Positions 13,774 to 21,488 of a DNA stretch of 24,515 nucleotides are shown here, in pieces; position 1 is the first letter of the stretch, and every line of letters starts with the position of its first letter. The DNA comes from JABHIB01 sp964497715. GTDB lineage: Archaea; Nanobdellota; Nanobdellia; SCGC-AAA011-G17; PNOQ01. Under the pieces are notes generated by a model. It saw only the letters and a list, made by a program, of their open reading frames with translations. It made no database searches and was not told the origin of the DNA. The position numbers and the translations under genes are program-made. The DNA lies in the NCBI GenBank assembly GCA_964497715.1, contig CAZCDH010000009.1:1-24515 (forward strand). The letters run 5' to 3'.

Positions 13774-15234
13774 ATGAAAGGAAGTTTAATATTGATTACT
13801 ATTTTATTGATTTTTTCAGTAGTCGCTGCCGATCAAATTGAAGATGATACTCAAATTAAAAATAATTCTACAATAAATATAACTGAACCAATGAATATTA
13901 GTATTAACATTAGTGAAATAAATGAAACTAACATTTCTATCAATAGTTCTGAACCATTTAATCTAACTGAGATTAATGAATCTAACATTACAATAAATAT
14001 AACTGAACCAATGAATATTAGTATTAACATTAGTGAAATAAATGAAACTAACATTTCTATCAATAGTTCTGAACCATTTAATCTAACTGAGATTAATGAA
14101 TCTAACATTACAATAAATATAACTGAACCAATGAATATTAGTATTAATATCAGTGGAGATAATTCAACTATTAATGAATCTTTGGAAGTTATCCAAGAAG
14201 ATCAGATTCTACTCTCTCCCTTGCCTGTTATTGAAAATAAATCCAAAGATGGAGTAACTCGTTATATTTATGGTGATAGTTTAGTTGCATCAGTAAAAAA
14301 TTCGGAAATTAGTTATTATCATTCTGATAGGATTCAGAATAATAGGTTGATAACTGGTTTTAATGGGACTATTAAAGGTGAATATAACTCATTACCTTTT
14401 GGGCAGGAGATTAAAAACAATGGTTTGAGATATGCATTCGCAACAGGTAAAGAAAAAGATCAATCCGATTTACATTATTTTGGAGCTAGATATTATGATT
14501 CGAGTTTAGGTAAATTCATTTCTGTCGATCCAGTTAGAACAAATAAACCTTATACATATGTTAGGAATAACCCGTTATATTTTGTTGATCCTGATGGAAA
14601 ATCTCCAATTGCTGTTAATTCAGCTATATTAAATTTATTTTATTATGATGGGGAGATGACTGGGAATCCAATTAAATCAATATTAATCTTGAAGATGTCG
14701 ACAATGAATTCAGTTATGGAATATAAAAATTATTTGAATAGTCTTCCAGGTTCTACCACTTCATTTAATATTCCTTCTTCAACTGAGGAACTATATTATT
14801 CTGAAACTGATACCCAGATTACTAAATTCATAGAATTTGATAGGAATATAATAAATATGTTCGGAGAAATGGCCAGCATTTTGACTGGAGGAAATTTAAT
14901 AGAAAATCTGATAATCTTTTCTCATCAAGATAGTGAAAATGATCCTTCAAGTTTCATAGTTACAGATGAAGAGTTGGAAGGTAAACAATATACAGTTAGG
15001 ATGTCAAAATTAGAGGAGATATTAATATCCACACTATCTAGAGAAGATTTTGCAGAAGATGCTAGTTTAATTATTCCAATTTGTAATTCAGATAGATATA
15101 TTGATGGTGGAAGAATTGCAGATAAATTAGGGATAAATGTGTATTTGTCACCAACTGAGACAGAATATTTCACCAGTAATCCAGTGATAATATATTCTAA
15201 TTTTATTTTATATGAGGGAAATAGAGGGGAATGA
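13774..15234 (+). CDS. Exported Rhs-core protein with glycosylation-sequon stalk and clan-CD-like C-terminus
   Basis: The 486-residue protein has a signal peptide (MKGSLILITILLIFSVVAAD). Residues about 32-125 are a repeat stalk of a 40-residue unit in which all Asn lie in N-x-S/T sequons (nine per unit). Residues about 160-276 form the RHS-associated core (GVTRYIYG, YYHSDRIQNNRLIT, YFGARYYDSSLGKFISVDP, NPLYFVDPDGK), about two-thirds identical to that at 2512-3666. The C-terminal 210 residues differ wholly from that protein. They contain IIFSHQDS (H384) and SLIIPICNSDRYIDGGRIAD (C437) followed by KLGINVYLSP, which resembles the His/Cys arrangement of caspase/C80-like (clan CD) domains found at Rhs tips. 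That assignment is tentative. The stop abuts, without a gap, the stop of a convergent exported protein. Confidence 0.75.
   Translation: MKGSLILITILLIFSVVAADQIEDDTQIKNNSTINITEPMNISINISEINETNISINSSEPFNLTEINESNITINITEPMNISINISEINETNISINSSEPFNLTEINESNITINITEPMNISINISGDNSTINESLEVIQEDQILLSPLPVIENKSKDGVTRYIYGDSLVASVKNSEISYYHSDRIQNNRLITGFNGTIKGEYNSLPFGQEIKNNGLRYAFATGKEKDQSDLHYFGARYYDSSLGKFISVDPVRTNKPYTYVRNNPLYFVDPDGKSPIAVNSAILNLFYYDGEMTGNPIKSILILKMSTMNSVMEYKNYLNSLPGSTTSFNIPSSTEELYYSETDTQITKFIEFDRNIINMFGEMASILTGGNLIENLIIFSHQDSENDPSSFIVTDEELEGKQYTVRMSKLEEILISTLSREDFAEDASLIIPICNSDRYIDGGRIADKLGINVYLSPTETEYFTSNPVIIYSNFILYEGNRGE
13869..14147 (+). repeat. Perfect 120-bp tandem repeat, 2.3 copies
   Basis: Sequence 13869-13988 is repeated exactly at 13989-14108, and a third partial copy runs to 14147, where the first mismatch occurs (T for C at 14148). 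The period is 40 codons and lies in frame inside the Rhs-type gene. Identity at silent positions shows the duplication is recent or is kept uniform by recombination. Copy-number differences among relatives or reads are to be expected. Confidence 0.95.
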
Positions 15235-15678
15235 TTATTTTTCAAGAGGTTCATTGAATATTATATAAGTAGTGCATTCTGTTCCGTTAGTCCCATCTTC
15301 ATATTTTGAATCTAATCCCACTAAATGATTATTGCCCAGGTAGTATAAAGAATTATGTTTGTTTAATAAAGAATCTGCTTCTGCACCATAAACTCCTAAA
15401 GCATTTAACTCATTTATCTCGTCTATTAATTCTAGGTTAAGTTCTTGGTTATTTAAAAGAGAGTTAGCAACAGATGATGAGCAAGTATCTCTTATATGTT
15501 TGACAATTAATTTATTCTCCAAATTCTCTTCATGAACAATTGCCGATTCTTCTTGCTGACTTTGTTGAGCATCAACATTATAACCAACTCCAGAAACTGC
15601 AATTCCTCCCAGTATCAAACCTGTAGCTAAATTGCGAAATTTTCTCCCATATCCTTTTTTTGAATAATTATTAACCAT
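15235..15678 (-). CDS. Exported small protein, unrecognised, convergent with Rhs-type gene
   Basis: The 147-residue protein has a basic start and a hydrophobic stretch (about residues 17-33, LATGLILGGIAVSGVGY) with a likely cleavage after VDA (about residue 37), so it is exported or anchored. The mature part is polar, with two Cys (IRDTCSS and GTECTTY) that could form a disulfide. I do not recognise it. Its stop codon directly abuts that of the Rhs-core gene. The other Rhs gene here also has a small exported protein facing it, so an immunity or partner role is worth testing, but convergent arrangement argues against co-expression. Confidence 0.5.
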   Translation of the reverse strand: MVNNYSKKGYGRKFRNLATGLILGGIAVSGVGYNVDAQQSQQEESAIVHEENLENKLIVKHIRDTCSSSVANSLLNNQELNLELIDEINELNALGVYGAEADSLLNKHNSLYYLGNNHLVGLDSKYEDGTNGTECTTYIIFNEPLEK

Positions 15679-15792
15679 TTTACTAGGTTTAATAAGAAAT
15701 AAGCTGCTTTTAAAGCTTCCTAGTACAGGTATTATCTAATAAATTAGTTGTAATACTCGGAAAAATGAAGTTATTCTCAGGTAAAGAATTTA

Positions 15793-16383
15793 CTAGGAAA
15801 TACGAAATTCATTAACAAATTTAGTAACTTCTTGATCTAAATGTGTTGTATCTTTAGAATTATCTATAACATAGTCTGCTAGATTTTTCTTCTCTTCGAT
15901 ATCCTTCTGTAAATTAAGTCTTTGATTAATTTCCTCTAAATTTAAGTTATCTCTTATCATCATCCTTTCTATCTGTAGATTTCTAGGCGCATATACACAT
16001 ACTGATTTTTCTATTTCTAAATAATTTGGATTTTCAAAAAATAATGGCAGATCTATAAAATAAGTTTTTTCTCCAGCTTCGTAAACTCTAGATTTCACCC
16101 TTATCTCCTCACGAATTACAGGATGTAAGAAGTTTTCAAGCCTTTTTAGTTCCGAGTTATTAGCAAATAGATATTTTCCCAGTCTTTTTCTATTTACTAT
16201 TCCTTTATCAACATATTCTGTCCCAAACATAATTGAGACAATGTCAGAATAGTCTTGTAGGGTTTTATGAGCAATTATGTCCGAATCTATTATTTGAAAT
16301 CCTGATTCATATAACATGTCTGCTACAGTACTTTTTCCTGTTGCTATCCCTCCAGTTAAGGCAATTGCATTGTTAAATATCAT
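15793..16383 (-). CDS. coaE: Dephospho-CoA kinase, bacterial type
   Basis: The 196-residue enzyme phosphorylates dephospho-CoA at the 3'-hydroxyl, the last step of coenzyme A synthesis, in the cytosol. It shows the P-loop ALTGGIATGKST (about residues 8-19), the IIDSDIIAH substrate/metal motif, the HPVIREEI lid region, the FIDLPLFFEN strand, VCVYAPRNLQIERMMIRDN, and NLADYVIDNS near the end, all in CoaE order. Length is typical. Many archaea use an unrelated GTP-dependent enzyme, so the bacterial form is notable. It shares a single palindromic TATA element with the divergent acetyltransferase gene. Confidence 0.92.
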   Translation of the reverse strand: MIFNNAIALTGGIATGKSTVADMLYESGFQIIDSDIIAHKTLQDYSDIVSIMFGTEYVDKGIVNRKRLGKYLFANNSELKRLENFLHPVIREEIRVKSRVYEAGEKTYFIDLPLFFENPNYLEIEKSVCVYAPRNLQIERMMIRDNLNLEEINQRLNLQKDIEEKKNLADYVIDNSKDTTHLDQEVTKFVNEFRIS

Positions 16384-16404
16384 AGTTTAACCGATTTGGG
16401 AAGA

Positions 16405-16412
16405 TTTATAAA
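16405..16412. promoter_or_regulatory. Shared palindromic TATA box, bidirectional promoter
   Basis: TTTATAAA is a perfect palindrome centred 25 nt from the minus-strand ATG at 16383 and 26 nt from the plus-strand ATG at 16435. No other convincing TATA element lies in the 51-bp gap, so one box probably drives both leaderless genes. Confidence 0.6.
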
Positions 16413-16434
16413 ACCAATTATTTTCTAGTTTTTT

Positions 16435-17013
16435 ATGGTTCGAGAATTTAAAGATGAGTTATATGGGGAAAGGATTGTTCTAAAACAAACAAAACCTGAG
16501 ATCGAAACAGCTAGAGCTATGTTTGAAACTATTGATGCTAATCGTGAACACCTGGGACCTTGGTTATCTTGGGAAAAATTTACAAAAAGAATAGAGGATT
16601 CTTCAACCTATCTAAAAGAGAAAGAAATAGAGACTTTGGCAGGTAAAAAGGTTGAATATGGAATCTATGTTGGTGACTCTTATGCAGGAAACATTGGAGT
16701 TTTTGATATAAATAAGAGAGATAATTCTGCAGAGTTAGGATATTGGTTATCTTCAGAGTTTACTGGAAAAGGATATATGATTGAAGCAATAGAAGTTGTA
16801 GAAAAAGAATTTTTTGAAAATTTAAATCTTAATAGAATGCAATTAAAATGTGATGAAAAAAATAATCCTTCGATTAGAGTTGCTAGTAGATGTGGATATA
16901 CCTTAGAAGGAATGTTAAGAGAGGATTCTTATAATGAATATTTTGATGATCTTAGAAATACTATGATTTTCTCTAAATTAGAATCAGACTATCTTAAAGA
17001 TCGAATTTTCTAA
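16435..17013 (+). CDS. GNAT acetyltransferase, RimJ/RimL-like
   Basis: The 192-residue protein has the RimJ/RimL organisation: ERIVLKQTKPE near the start, ANREHLGPWLSWE, a beta4 strand AELGYWLSSEFTGKGY with the acetyl-CoA pyrophosphate-binding FTGKGY (about residues 110-115), then NRMQLKCDEKNNPSIRVASR and CGYTLEGMLRED. Such enzymes acetylate protein N-termini (ribosomal proteins L12, S5) or small amines; the substrate is not evident here. It has its own promoter and overlaps the adenylate kinase gene by 20 bp tail to tail. Confidence 0.88.
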   Translation: MVREFKDELYGERIVLKQTKPEIETARAMFETIDANREHLGPWLSWEKFTKRIEDSSTYLKEKEIETLAGKKVEYGIYVGDSYAGNIGVFDINKRDNSAELGYWLSSEFTGKGYMIEAIEVVEKEFFENLNLNRMQLKCDEKNNPSIRVASRCGYTLEGMLREDSYNEYFDDLRNTMIFSKLESDYLKDRIF

Positions 17014-17608
17014 CGATTTCATCACAAACTTTATCTATAGTTCTAGATCCATCTATTTCAATTAATCTATCTTTATAAAATTTAATCAGAGGTTTAGTTA
17101 GGAAGTGATATTGTTCTAATCTTTTCTTTATTTGTTCAGGTTTATCATCATCTCTTTGAAATAATTCAGAACCACATTTATTACATATCCCTTCAATTTT
17201 TGGTTTTGGAGAAGTGATTATATTAAAAATAGCTCCGCATTTTTTGCAATTTCTTCTGCTTTCAGTTCTACGAATTACTTCCTCATCAGAAATTTTTAGA
17301 TATACAACTTTATCAACACCCTCAAGAGATCTTGCTTGTTCTATATTTCTCGGGAAACCGTCAAGAATGTATCCCTCTTTGAGAGTTGACAGTTTTTCTT
17401 TAACTAGAGGAATTGTAATCTCATCAGGAACGTTTAGTCCATGGTCTATCAGTTCTTTTACTCTTTTTCCAATCACACTATCTTCTTTTCTAATCTCTCT
17501 GAATATGTCTCCAGTAGATATGTGCGGAATATTGTAAATTTTAGAAAGTTTTTTTGCTTGTGTGCCTTTTCCACAGCCTTGCGGACCAATTATTATGATG
17601 TTTACCAA
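16994..17608 (-). CDS. adk: Adenylate kinase with zinc-binding lid
   Basis: The 204-residue enzyme interconverts ATP, ADP and AMP. It has the P-loop IIIIGPQGCGKGTQ (residues 8-16), ISTGDIFRE for AMP binding, GYILDGFPRN, and a lid with four Cys (C121, C124, C142, C145; CKKC and CNKC) that bind zinc. The start is TTG at 17608, since no ATG precedes the conserved first strand, and a TATA element CTTATAAATC (17631-17640) lies 27 nt upstream. This is the bacterial-type lid form rather than the archaeal trimeric AdkA. Length is somewhat shorter than bacterial Adk (about 214). Confidence 0.92.
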   Translation of the reverse strand: MVNIIIIGPQGCGKGTQAKKLSKIYNIPHISTGDIFREIRKEDSVIGKRVKELIDHGLNVPDEITIPLVKEKLSTLKEGYILDGFPRNIEQARSLEGVDKVVYLKISDEEVIRRTESRRNCKKCGAIFNIITSPKPKIEGICNKCGSELFQRDDDKPEQIKKRLEQYHFLTKPLIKFYKDRLIEIDGSRTIDKVCDEIVRKFDL

Positions 17609-17630
17609 ATTAATATATTTAGAATTTAAA

Positions 17631-17640
17631 GATTTATAAG
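17631..17640 (-). promoter_or_regulatory. TATA box for adk
   Basis: On the minus strand CTTATAAATC is centred 27 nt before the TTG at 17608, which supports TTG as a leaderless start. Confidence 0.55.
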
Positions 17641-17701
17641 TTTAATTGAAGTAAAAACCTCAAATAGTAAAGTATATTAGAGTTATGAAGATATCAATAT
17701 T

Positions 17702-18727
17702 ATGGGAATCACACTATCAAGACCAGGTATCTATGTTCCAGAAAATGTTTTAACTAATGAATTCTTTGAAAGCATTATAGATACAACAGATGAATGGATA
17801 ACTAAGAGAAGTGGAATCAAAGAGAGGAGGATTTCGCTCGATAAAGGAATTAGGGAGATGGGTTCTATTGCTGCTAAGAGATGTTTAGAGAAAGAACTAA
17901 TTACAGATCAAACTATAGATGATGTGATTTTTGCTACAAATTTACACGATCAAGGTAAGGAATTTCCTAGTCATGCAGGTTATGTTGCTAATCAGATAGA
18001 TAATCCTGATGCTACTGCATATGACCTTAGTGCAGGATGTTCTGGACTGGTTTATGCTATAAGACAGGCTTACAATAATATGGTTGCAGAACCTGATTTG
18101 AAAAGAACATTAGTTATTGGAGGAGAGAGATTGACAGATATGACAGATTATTCTGACCGAACTAATTGTTTCTTATTTGGTGATGGTGCAGGAGCTTATT
18201 TGTTAGATAGATTTGATGAAGAAGAAGGGATAATAAACAATGTTTCAGGAGGTAAATCTGATCTTGGAAGTGTAGAGTTTCCTTATGGAGATTTAGCTTT
18301 AGAAAATAAAATTGGCCTTAAATTAGTTTGTGATGGAAGTGGAGATTATAATAAAAAATTCTCTAAACAAAATTATTTGGTTATGAATGGTAAGAAAGTC
18401 TTTGAGTTTGCAGTACCAATAATGGAACACGGAGTAAGAAAGGTATTGGAAGGGACAGATTATGGACTAGGAGATGTTGATGCAATTATACCTCATGGTG
18501 CAAATATAAGAATTATTAATCCTGCGAAAAATAGATTGGAAAGAGATGGATTTAATGGAGAGATATTCACAAATCTAGAAAAATATGGTAATACTTCTAC
18601 CGCATCCGTTCCGATTGCAGCTGAGGAAGCATTTAATAAAGGAATAATTGGAAAAGGAAGTCTTGTTGTTAATGTAGCATTTGGTGCAGGATTTACTTGG
18701 GCTGCTAACCTTTATAGAGCTATATAA
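17702..18727 (+). CDS. Beta-ketoacyl-ACP synthase III (KAS III, FabH-like)
   Basis: The 341-residue thiolase-superfamily enzyme has the complete KAS III triad: Cys113 in YDLSAGCSGLVYA, His265 in IPHGANIRII, and Asn297 in GNTSTASVP. The start LSRPGIYVPENVLTN and the DEWITKRSGIKERR segment are typical of FabH, and a Gly-rich end (VVNVAFGAGFTWA) closes the fold. FabH condenses acetyl-CoA with malonyl-ACP; related enzymes make other beta-keto products. Archaea generally lack complete bacterial fatty-acid synthesis and no acyl carrier protein or other fab gene is nearby, so the product is open. HMG-CoA synthase, which uses Glu/Cys/His, fits less well because of the GNTS motif. It is preceded by TATA-like AGTATATTA (17671-17679). 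Confidence 0.85.
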   Translation: MGITLSRPGIYVPENVLTNEFFESIIDTTDEWITKRSGIKERRISLDKGIREMGSIAAKRCLEKELITDQTIDDVIFATNLHDQGKEFPSHAGYVANQIDNPDATAYDLSAGCSGLVYAIRQAYNNMVAEPDLKRTLVIGGERLTDMTDYSDRTNCFLFGDGAGAYLLDRFDEEEGIINNVSGGKSDLGSVEFPYGDLALENKIGLKLVCDGSGDYNKKFSKQNYLVMNGKKVFEFAVPIMEHGVRKVLEGTDYGLGDVDAIIPHGANIRIINPAKNRLERDGFNGEIFTNLEKYGNTSTASVPIAAEEAFNKGIIGKGSLVVNVAFGAGFTWAANLYRAI

Positions 18728-18863
18728 TAGATAACCTATAATTTTAAATAGCCAAATAATATTATATGTATTGCCTTTGAGTTGAAGTATTTGGTTTTCG
18801 GATCTTTTATTTTTTCTCTTAGGCGCTTTTTTTCATATATTCTAACTAGTCTTATTATAATTA
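18728..18863. other. Gap between convergent genes, no gene recognised
   Basis: These 136 bp lie between the stop of the KAS III gene and the stop of leuS. They contain T-rich runs (about 18808-18836) that could terminate the plus-strand transcript. A minus-strand frame is open for about 43 codons but has no start codon. No tRNA-like fold or C/D-box pair was recognised. Confidence 0.4.
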
Positions 18864-21305
18864 TTATTCAAAATGGATTCCTGGCCTTCCAGGTTTTACT
18901 TTTTTAGACTTATTCTCAGGATCTTTTTTATCCTTATCATTAACTGCATAGACAGTTATATTATTTATAGCTGTACGAGTTTTTATACTCTCAATATTAT
19001 CTGAATACATCTGTTTCTCTTGTGGGAGAACATAAACAAACACATTTTTTTTATCGCCAACAATAGTTGCTATATTATTAATATCTTCAACTATTTTAGT
19101 GATTAATTGATCTTCTTTGTCAAATTTTTCATTGATCTTAGCCTCATCAAATTCAGGCCATTTAGCTAGAGAGATGAATCCTTTTCCGCCAATTTTAGAC
19201 CAAAGCTCTTCAGCAATATGTGGACAGAATGGAGATAACAACTTCAATGAAGATTCTAAATCTTTTTTACTAATCTCTTCTATTGAATCAAATAATGATC
19301 TTATTTTAATTACGGCAATATTATATTTGAATTCTTCTATATCTTCTGAAACTTCTTTTATTGTGTTATTTAATTTGCTAGCAAGCCTTTCGTCAGTTTT
19401 ACCAATTTTTAAAGAAGGAACTCTCTCTGCAATTTTATTTAGGAACCTTTTACTTCCTTCAATCCCTTTAGTATTCCAATCTATATCTTTATCAGGTGAT
19501 GCTGCCGAGATTAGAAATAACCTTGCTGTATCTATCCCGTATTTCTTTGAAACAGTTTCTGGCAAGACAACATTACCTTTAGATTTGCTCATCTTATCTC
19601 CATCCTCTCCATGGAGCATTCCTTGATTAAACAACCTAATTACAGGTTCATCAAATTCTAAAAGTCCCAAATCTCTTAAGAATTTGGTGTAGAATCTTAT
19701 GTAAATTAAATGCATACATGCGTGTTCATTCCCCCCAATATATGTATCAATTGGTGTCCAATAGTTTGCTTTGGATTTGTCGAATATTTTTTTAGCATTA
19801 TCTGGATCTGAATATCTTAAATAGTACCATGAAGAATTTGCAAATGTGTCCATAGTATCTGTCTCTCTCTTTCCGTCCTTGCCACACTTTGGACATTTAA
19901 CTTCTAAAAATTCTTTGTTTTTCTTTAATGGATTGTCTGAGCCTTTGAATTTTATATTATCTGGAAGTTTTATCGGCAAATCTTTTTCTGAAACTGGTAC
20001 AGTTCCACAATCTTCGCAATAAATTATTGGAATTGGAGTTCCCCAAAATCTCTGTCTTGAGATTAACCAATCTCTTAATCTGAAATTCTTAGTTTTCTTA
20101 CCTATCTTTTTTGAAACTAGTTCTTTTGTTATCTCTGTTTTTGCTTTCTCGCTATCGAGTTTATTGAATTTTCCAGAATTAATTAGAACTCCAGGATTTG
20201 TGAATGCCTTATCAAGTTTGGATTCTTTTCCATCTTGACTAACAACTATTTTTATAGGAATATCATATTTTTTAGCAAATTCGAAATCTCTTTGATCGTG
20301 TGCTGGGACTGCCATTACCATCCCACAACCATAATCGGCCAATACGAAATTTCCTGTATAAACTGGAATTTTCTCTTTTGTTAAAGGGTGAGTAGCATAA
20401 CTTCCTGTAAATACCCCTTCTTTCTCTAACTTATCTATATCTCCTGCACTAACTGAACTTAATTTTTTAACAAATTTTTCTACTTTCTTCTTTTGTTCAT
20501 CAGTGACTAAAGAGTCTAATTCATTATGTTGTGCTGAAACCACTAAAAATGTAACTCCGAATAGAGTATCTGGCCTTGTAGTAAATATTGGCCAAGTTTT
20601 ATTATTAATTTCAAAATCTATTTCACTTCCAAAACTTCTACCTATCCAATTTTTTTGAAGTTTTTTTATTGAATTTGGCCATTTTTCTAATTTTTCTAAA
20701 CCCTCGTATAGTTCATCTGCATATTCTGTTGTTTTGAGGAACCATTGATTTAGTTTTTTTATCTCAATCTTACAATTTTCATGTCTCCAACAGTGGCCGT
20801 TTTGAACTTGTTCGTTTGCTAAGACAGTGTTACACTTTGGACACCAATTAACGGGAGATGTCTTTTTGTATGCTAATCCTTTCTCAAACATCTTCAAAAA
20901 TATCCATTGATCCCATTTATAGTATTCTGGAGCGCTAGTTGTAACCATTCTACTCCAATCATAACTTAATCCTAATTCCTTCTGTTGAGAAATATAATTT
21001 TTTATAGCATCCTCTGTAAATTTCTTTGGATGAGACTTATTTTTTATTGCTGCATTCTCAGCAGGCAGACCAAATGAATCATAACCCATTGGATGAAGAA
21101 CATTAAAACCTTGCATTCGTTTAAAACGAGCTAGAATGTCTCCAATAGTATAATTAAAAGCGTGGCCCATGTGCAATCCTGAACCTGAAGGATAAGGAAA
21201 CATTTCTAAAACATAGTATTTTTCCTTTTTTGATTTTTTAACTTCAAAGATTTTCTCTTTTTCCCAACGATTCTGCCACTTCTTTTCTAGTTTATGAAAA
21301 TCCAT
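18864..21305 (-). CDS. leuS: Leucyl-tRNA synthetase, bacterial type
   Basis: The 813-residue class I synthetase charges tRNA-Leu. It begins FHKLEKKWQNRWEKEKIF and FPYPSGSGLHMGHAFNY (HIGH-type HMGH at 45-48), then the zinc/hinge region CPKCNTVLANEQV, the QWFLKTTEYADELYEGL strand, the CP1 editing domain (TTRPDTLFGVTFLVVSAQH, with the Thr-rich site), SRQRFWGTPIPIIYCEDCG, and KMSKS at 571-575. All match bacterial LeuRS rather than the longer archaeal form. The C-terminus ends in a short Lys-rich tail with PGRPG. The frame extends to a TTG at 21314, but ATG 21305 lies 22 nt after a TATA element (21323-21332) and is preferred. A bacterial origin by transfer is likely. Confidence 0.95.
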   Translation of the reverse strand: MDFHKLEKKWQNRWEKEKIFEVKKSKKEKYYVLEMFPYPSGSGLHMGHAFNYTIGDILARFKRMQGFNVLHPMGYDSFGLPAENAAIKNKSHPKKFTEDAIKNYISQQKELGLSYDWSRMVTTSAPEYYKWDQWIFLKMFEKGLAYKKTSPVNWCPKCNTVLANEQVQNGHCWRHENCKIEIKKLNQWFLKTTEYADELYEGLEKLEKWPNSIKKLQKNWIGRSFGSEIDFEINNKTWPIFTTRPDTLFGVTFLVVSAQHNELDSLVTDEQKKKVEKFVKKLSSVSAGDIDKLEKEGVFTGSYATHPLTKEKIPVYTGNFVLADYGCGMVMAVPAHDQRDFEFAKKYDIPIKIVVSQDGKESKLDKAFTNPGVLINSGKFNKLDSEKAKTEITKELVSKKIGKKTKNFRLRDWLISRQRFWGTPIPIIYCEDCGTVPVSEKDLPIKLPDNIKFKGSDNPLKKNKEFLEVKCPKCGKDGKRETDTMDTFANSSWYYLRYSDPDNAKKIFDKSKANYWTPIDTYIGGNEHACMHLIYIRFYTKFLRDLGLLEFDEPVIRLFNQGMLHGEDGDKMSKSKGNVVLPETVSKKYGIDTARLFLISAASPDKDIDWNTKGIEGSKRFLNKIAERVPSLKIGKTDERLASKLNNTIKEVSEDIEEFKYNIAVIKIRSLFDSIEEISKKDLESSLKLLSPFCPHIAEELWSKIGGKGFISLAKWPEFDEAKINEKFDKEDQLITKIVEDINNIATIVGDKKNVFVYVLPQEKQMYSDNIESIKTRTAINNITVYAVNDKDKKDPENKSKKVKPGRPGIHFE

Positions 21306-21322
21306 ATCATTCAATAATTTAC

Positions 21323-21332
21323 TTTATTTAAA
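21323..21332 (-). promoter_or_regulatory. TATA box for leuS
   Basis: On the minus strand TTTAAATAAA is centred 22 nt before ATG 21305 but only 13 nt before the alternative TTG at 21314, so it decides the start. Confidence 0.45.
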
Positions 21333-21427
21333 AAAGTTATCTTTTCTTCTTATTAAGTTATTTAATTAAATCTTATTTTATAGAGAAATTTGATGATCTG
21401 AAACTTGAATAGTTCTTTAACGAAAAG

Positions 21428-21480
21428 CTTATAAATTGCCTAAATTCTCAATCCATAGATTTTTACAATCAATTGGAGGA
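21428..21480 (+). promoter_or_regulatory. Promoter and Shine-Dalgarno leader of the EF-1alpha gene
   Basis: CTTATAAAT (21428-21436) is the TATA element. A start near 21457 would give a leader of about 32 nt ending in GGAGGA (21475-21480), 8 nt before the ATG. This contrasts with the leaderless genes around it and suits a highly expressed gene. Confidence 0.65.
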
Positions 21481-21488
21481 AATATATA

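Noticed and set aside
13851..14108. An 85-codon open frame on the minus strand with a repeated hydrophobic sequence
   Set aside because: It is the antisense shadow of the 120-bp repeat in the Rhs-type gene; it has no promoter or independent support.
15765..15815. Plus-strand mini-frame MKLFSGKEFTRKYEIH, with a start like that of HicA toxins
   Set aside because: Only 16 codons, overlapping the end of coaE; too short to support a gene or a remnant.
18730..18863. Minus-strand frame open for about 43 codons after the leuS stop (contains RLVRIYEKKRLREKIKD)
   Set aside because: No ATG, GTG or TTG start in frame and the composition is that of A-rich noncoding DNA.
21388..21410. TGATGA followed by CTGA, as in C/D-box guide RNAs
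   Set aside because: The two boxes are 1 nt apart and no second pair is present, so the arrangement is not that of a C/D RNA.
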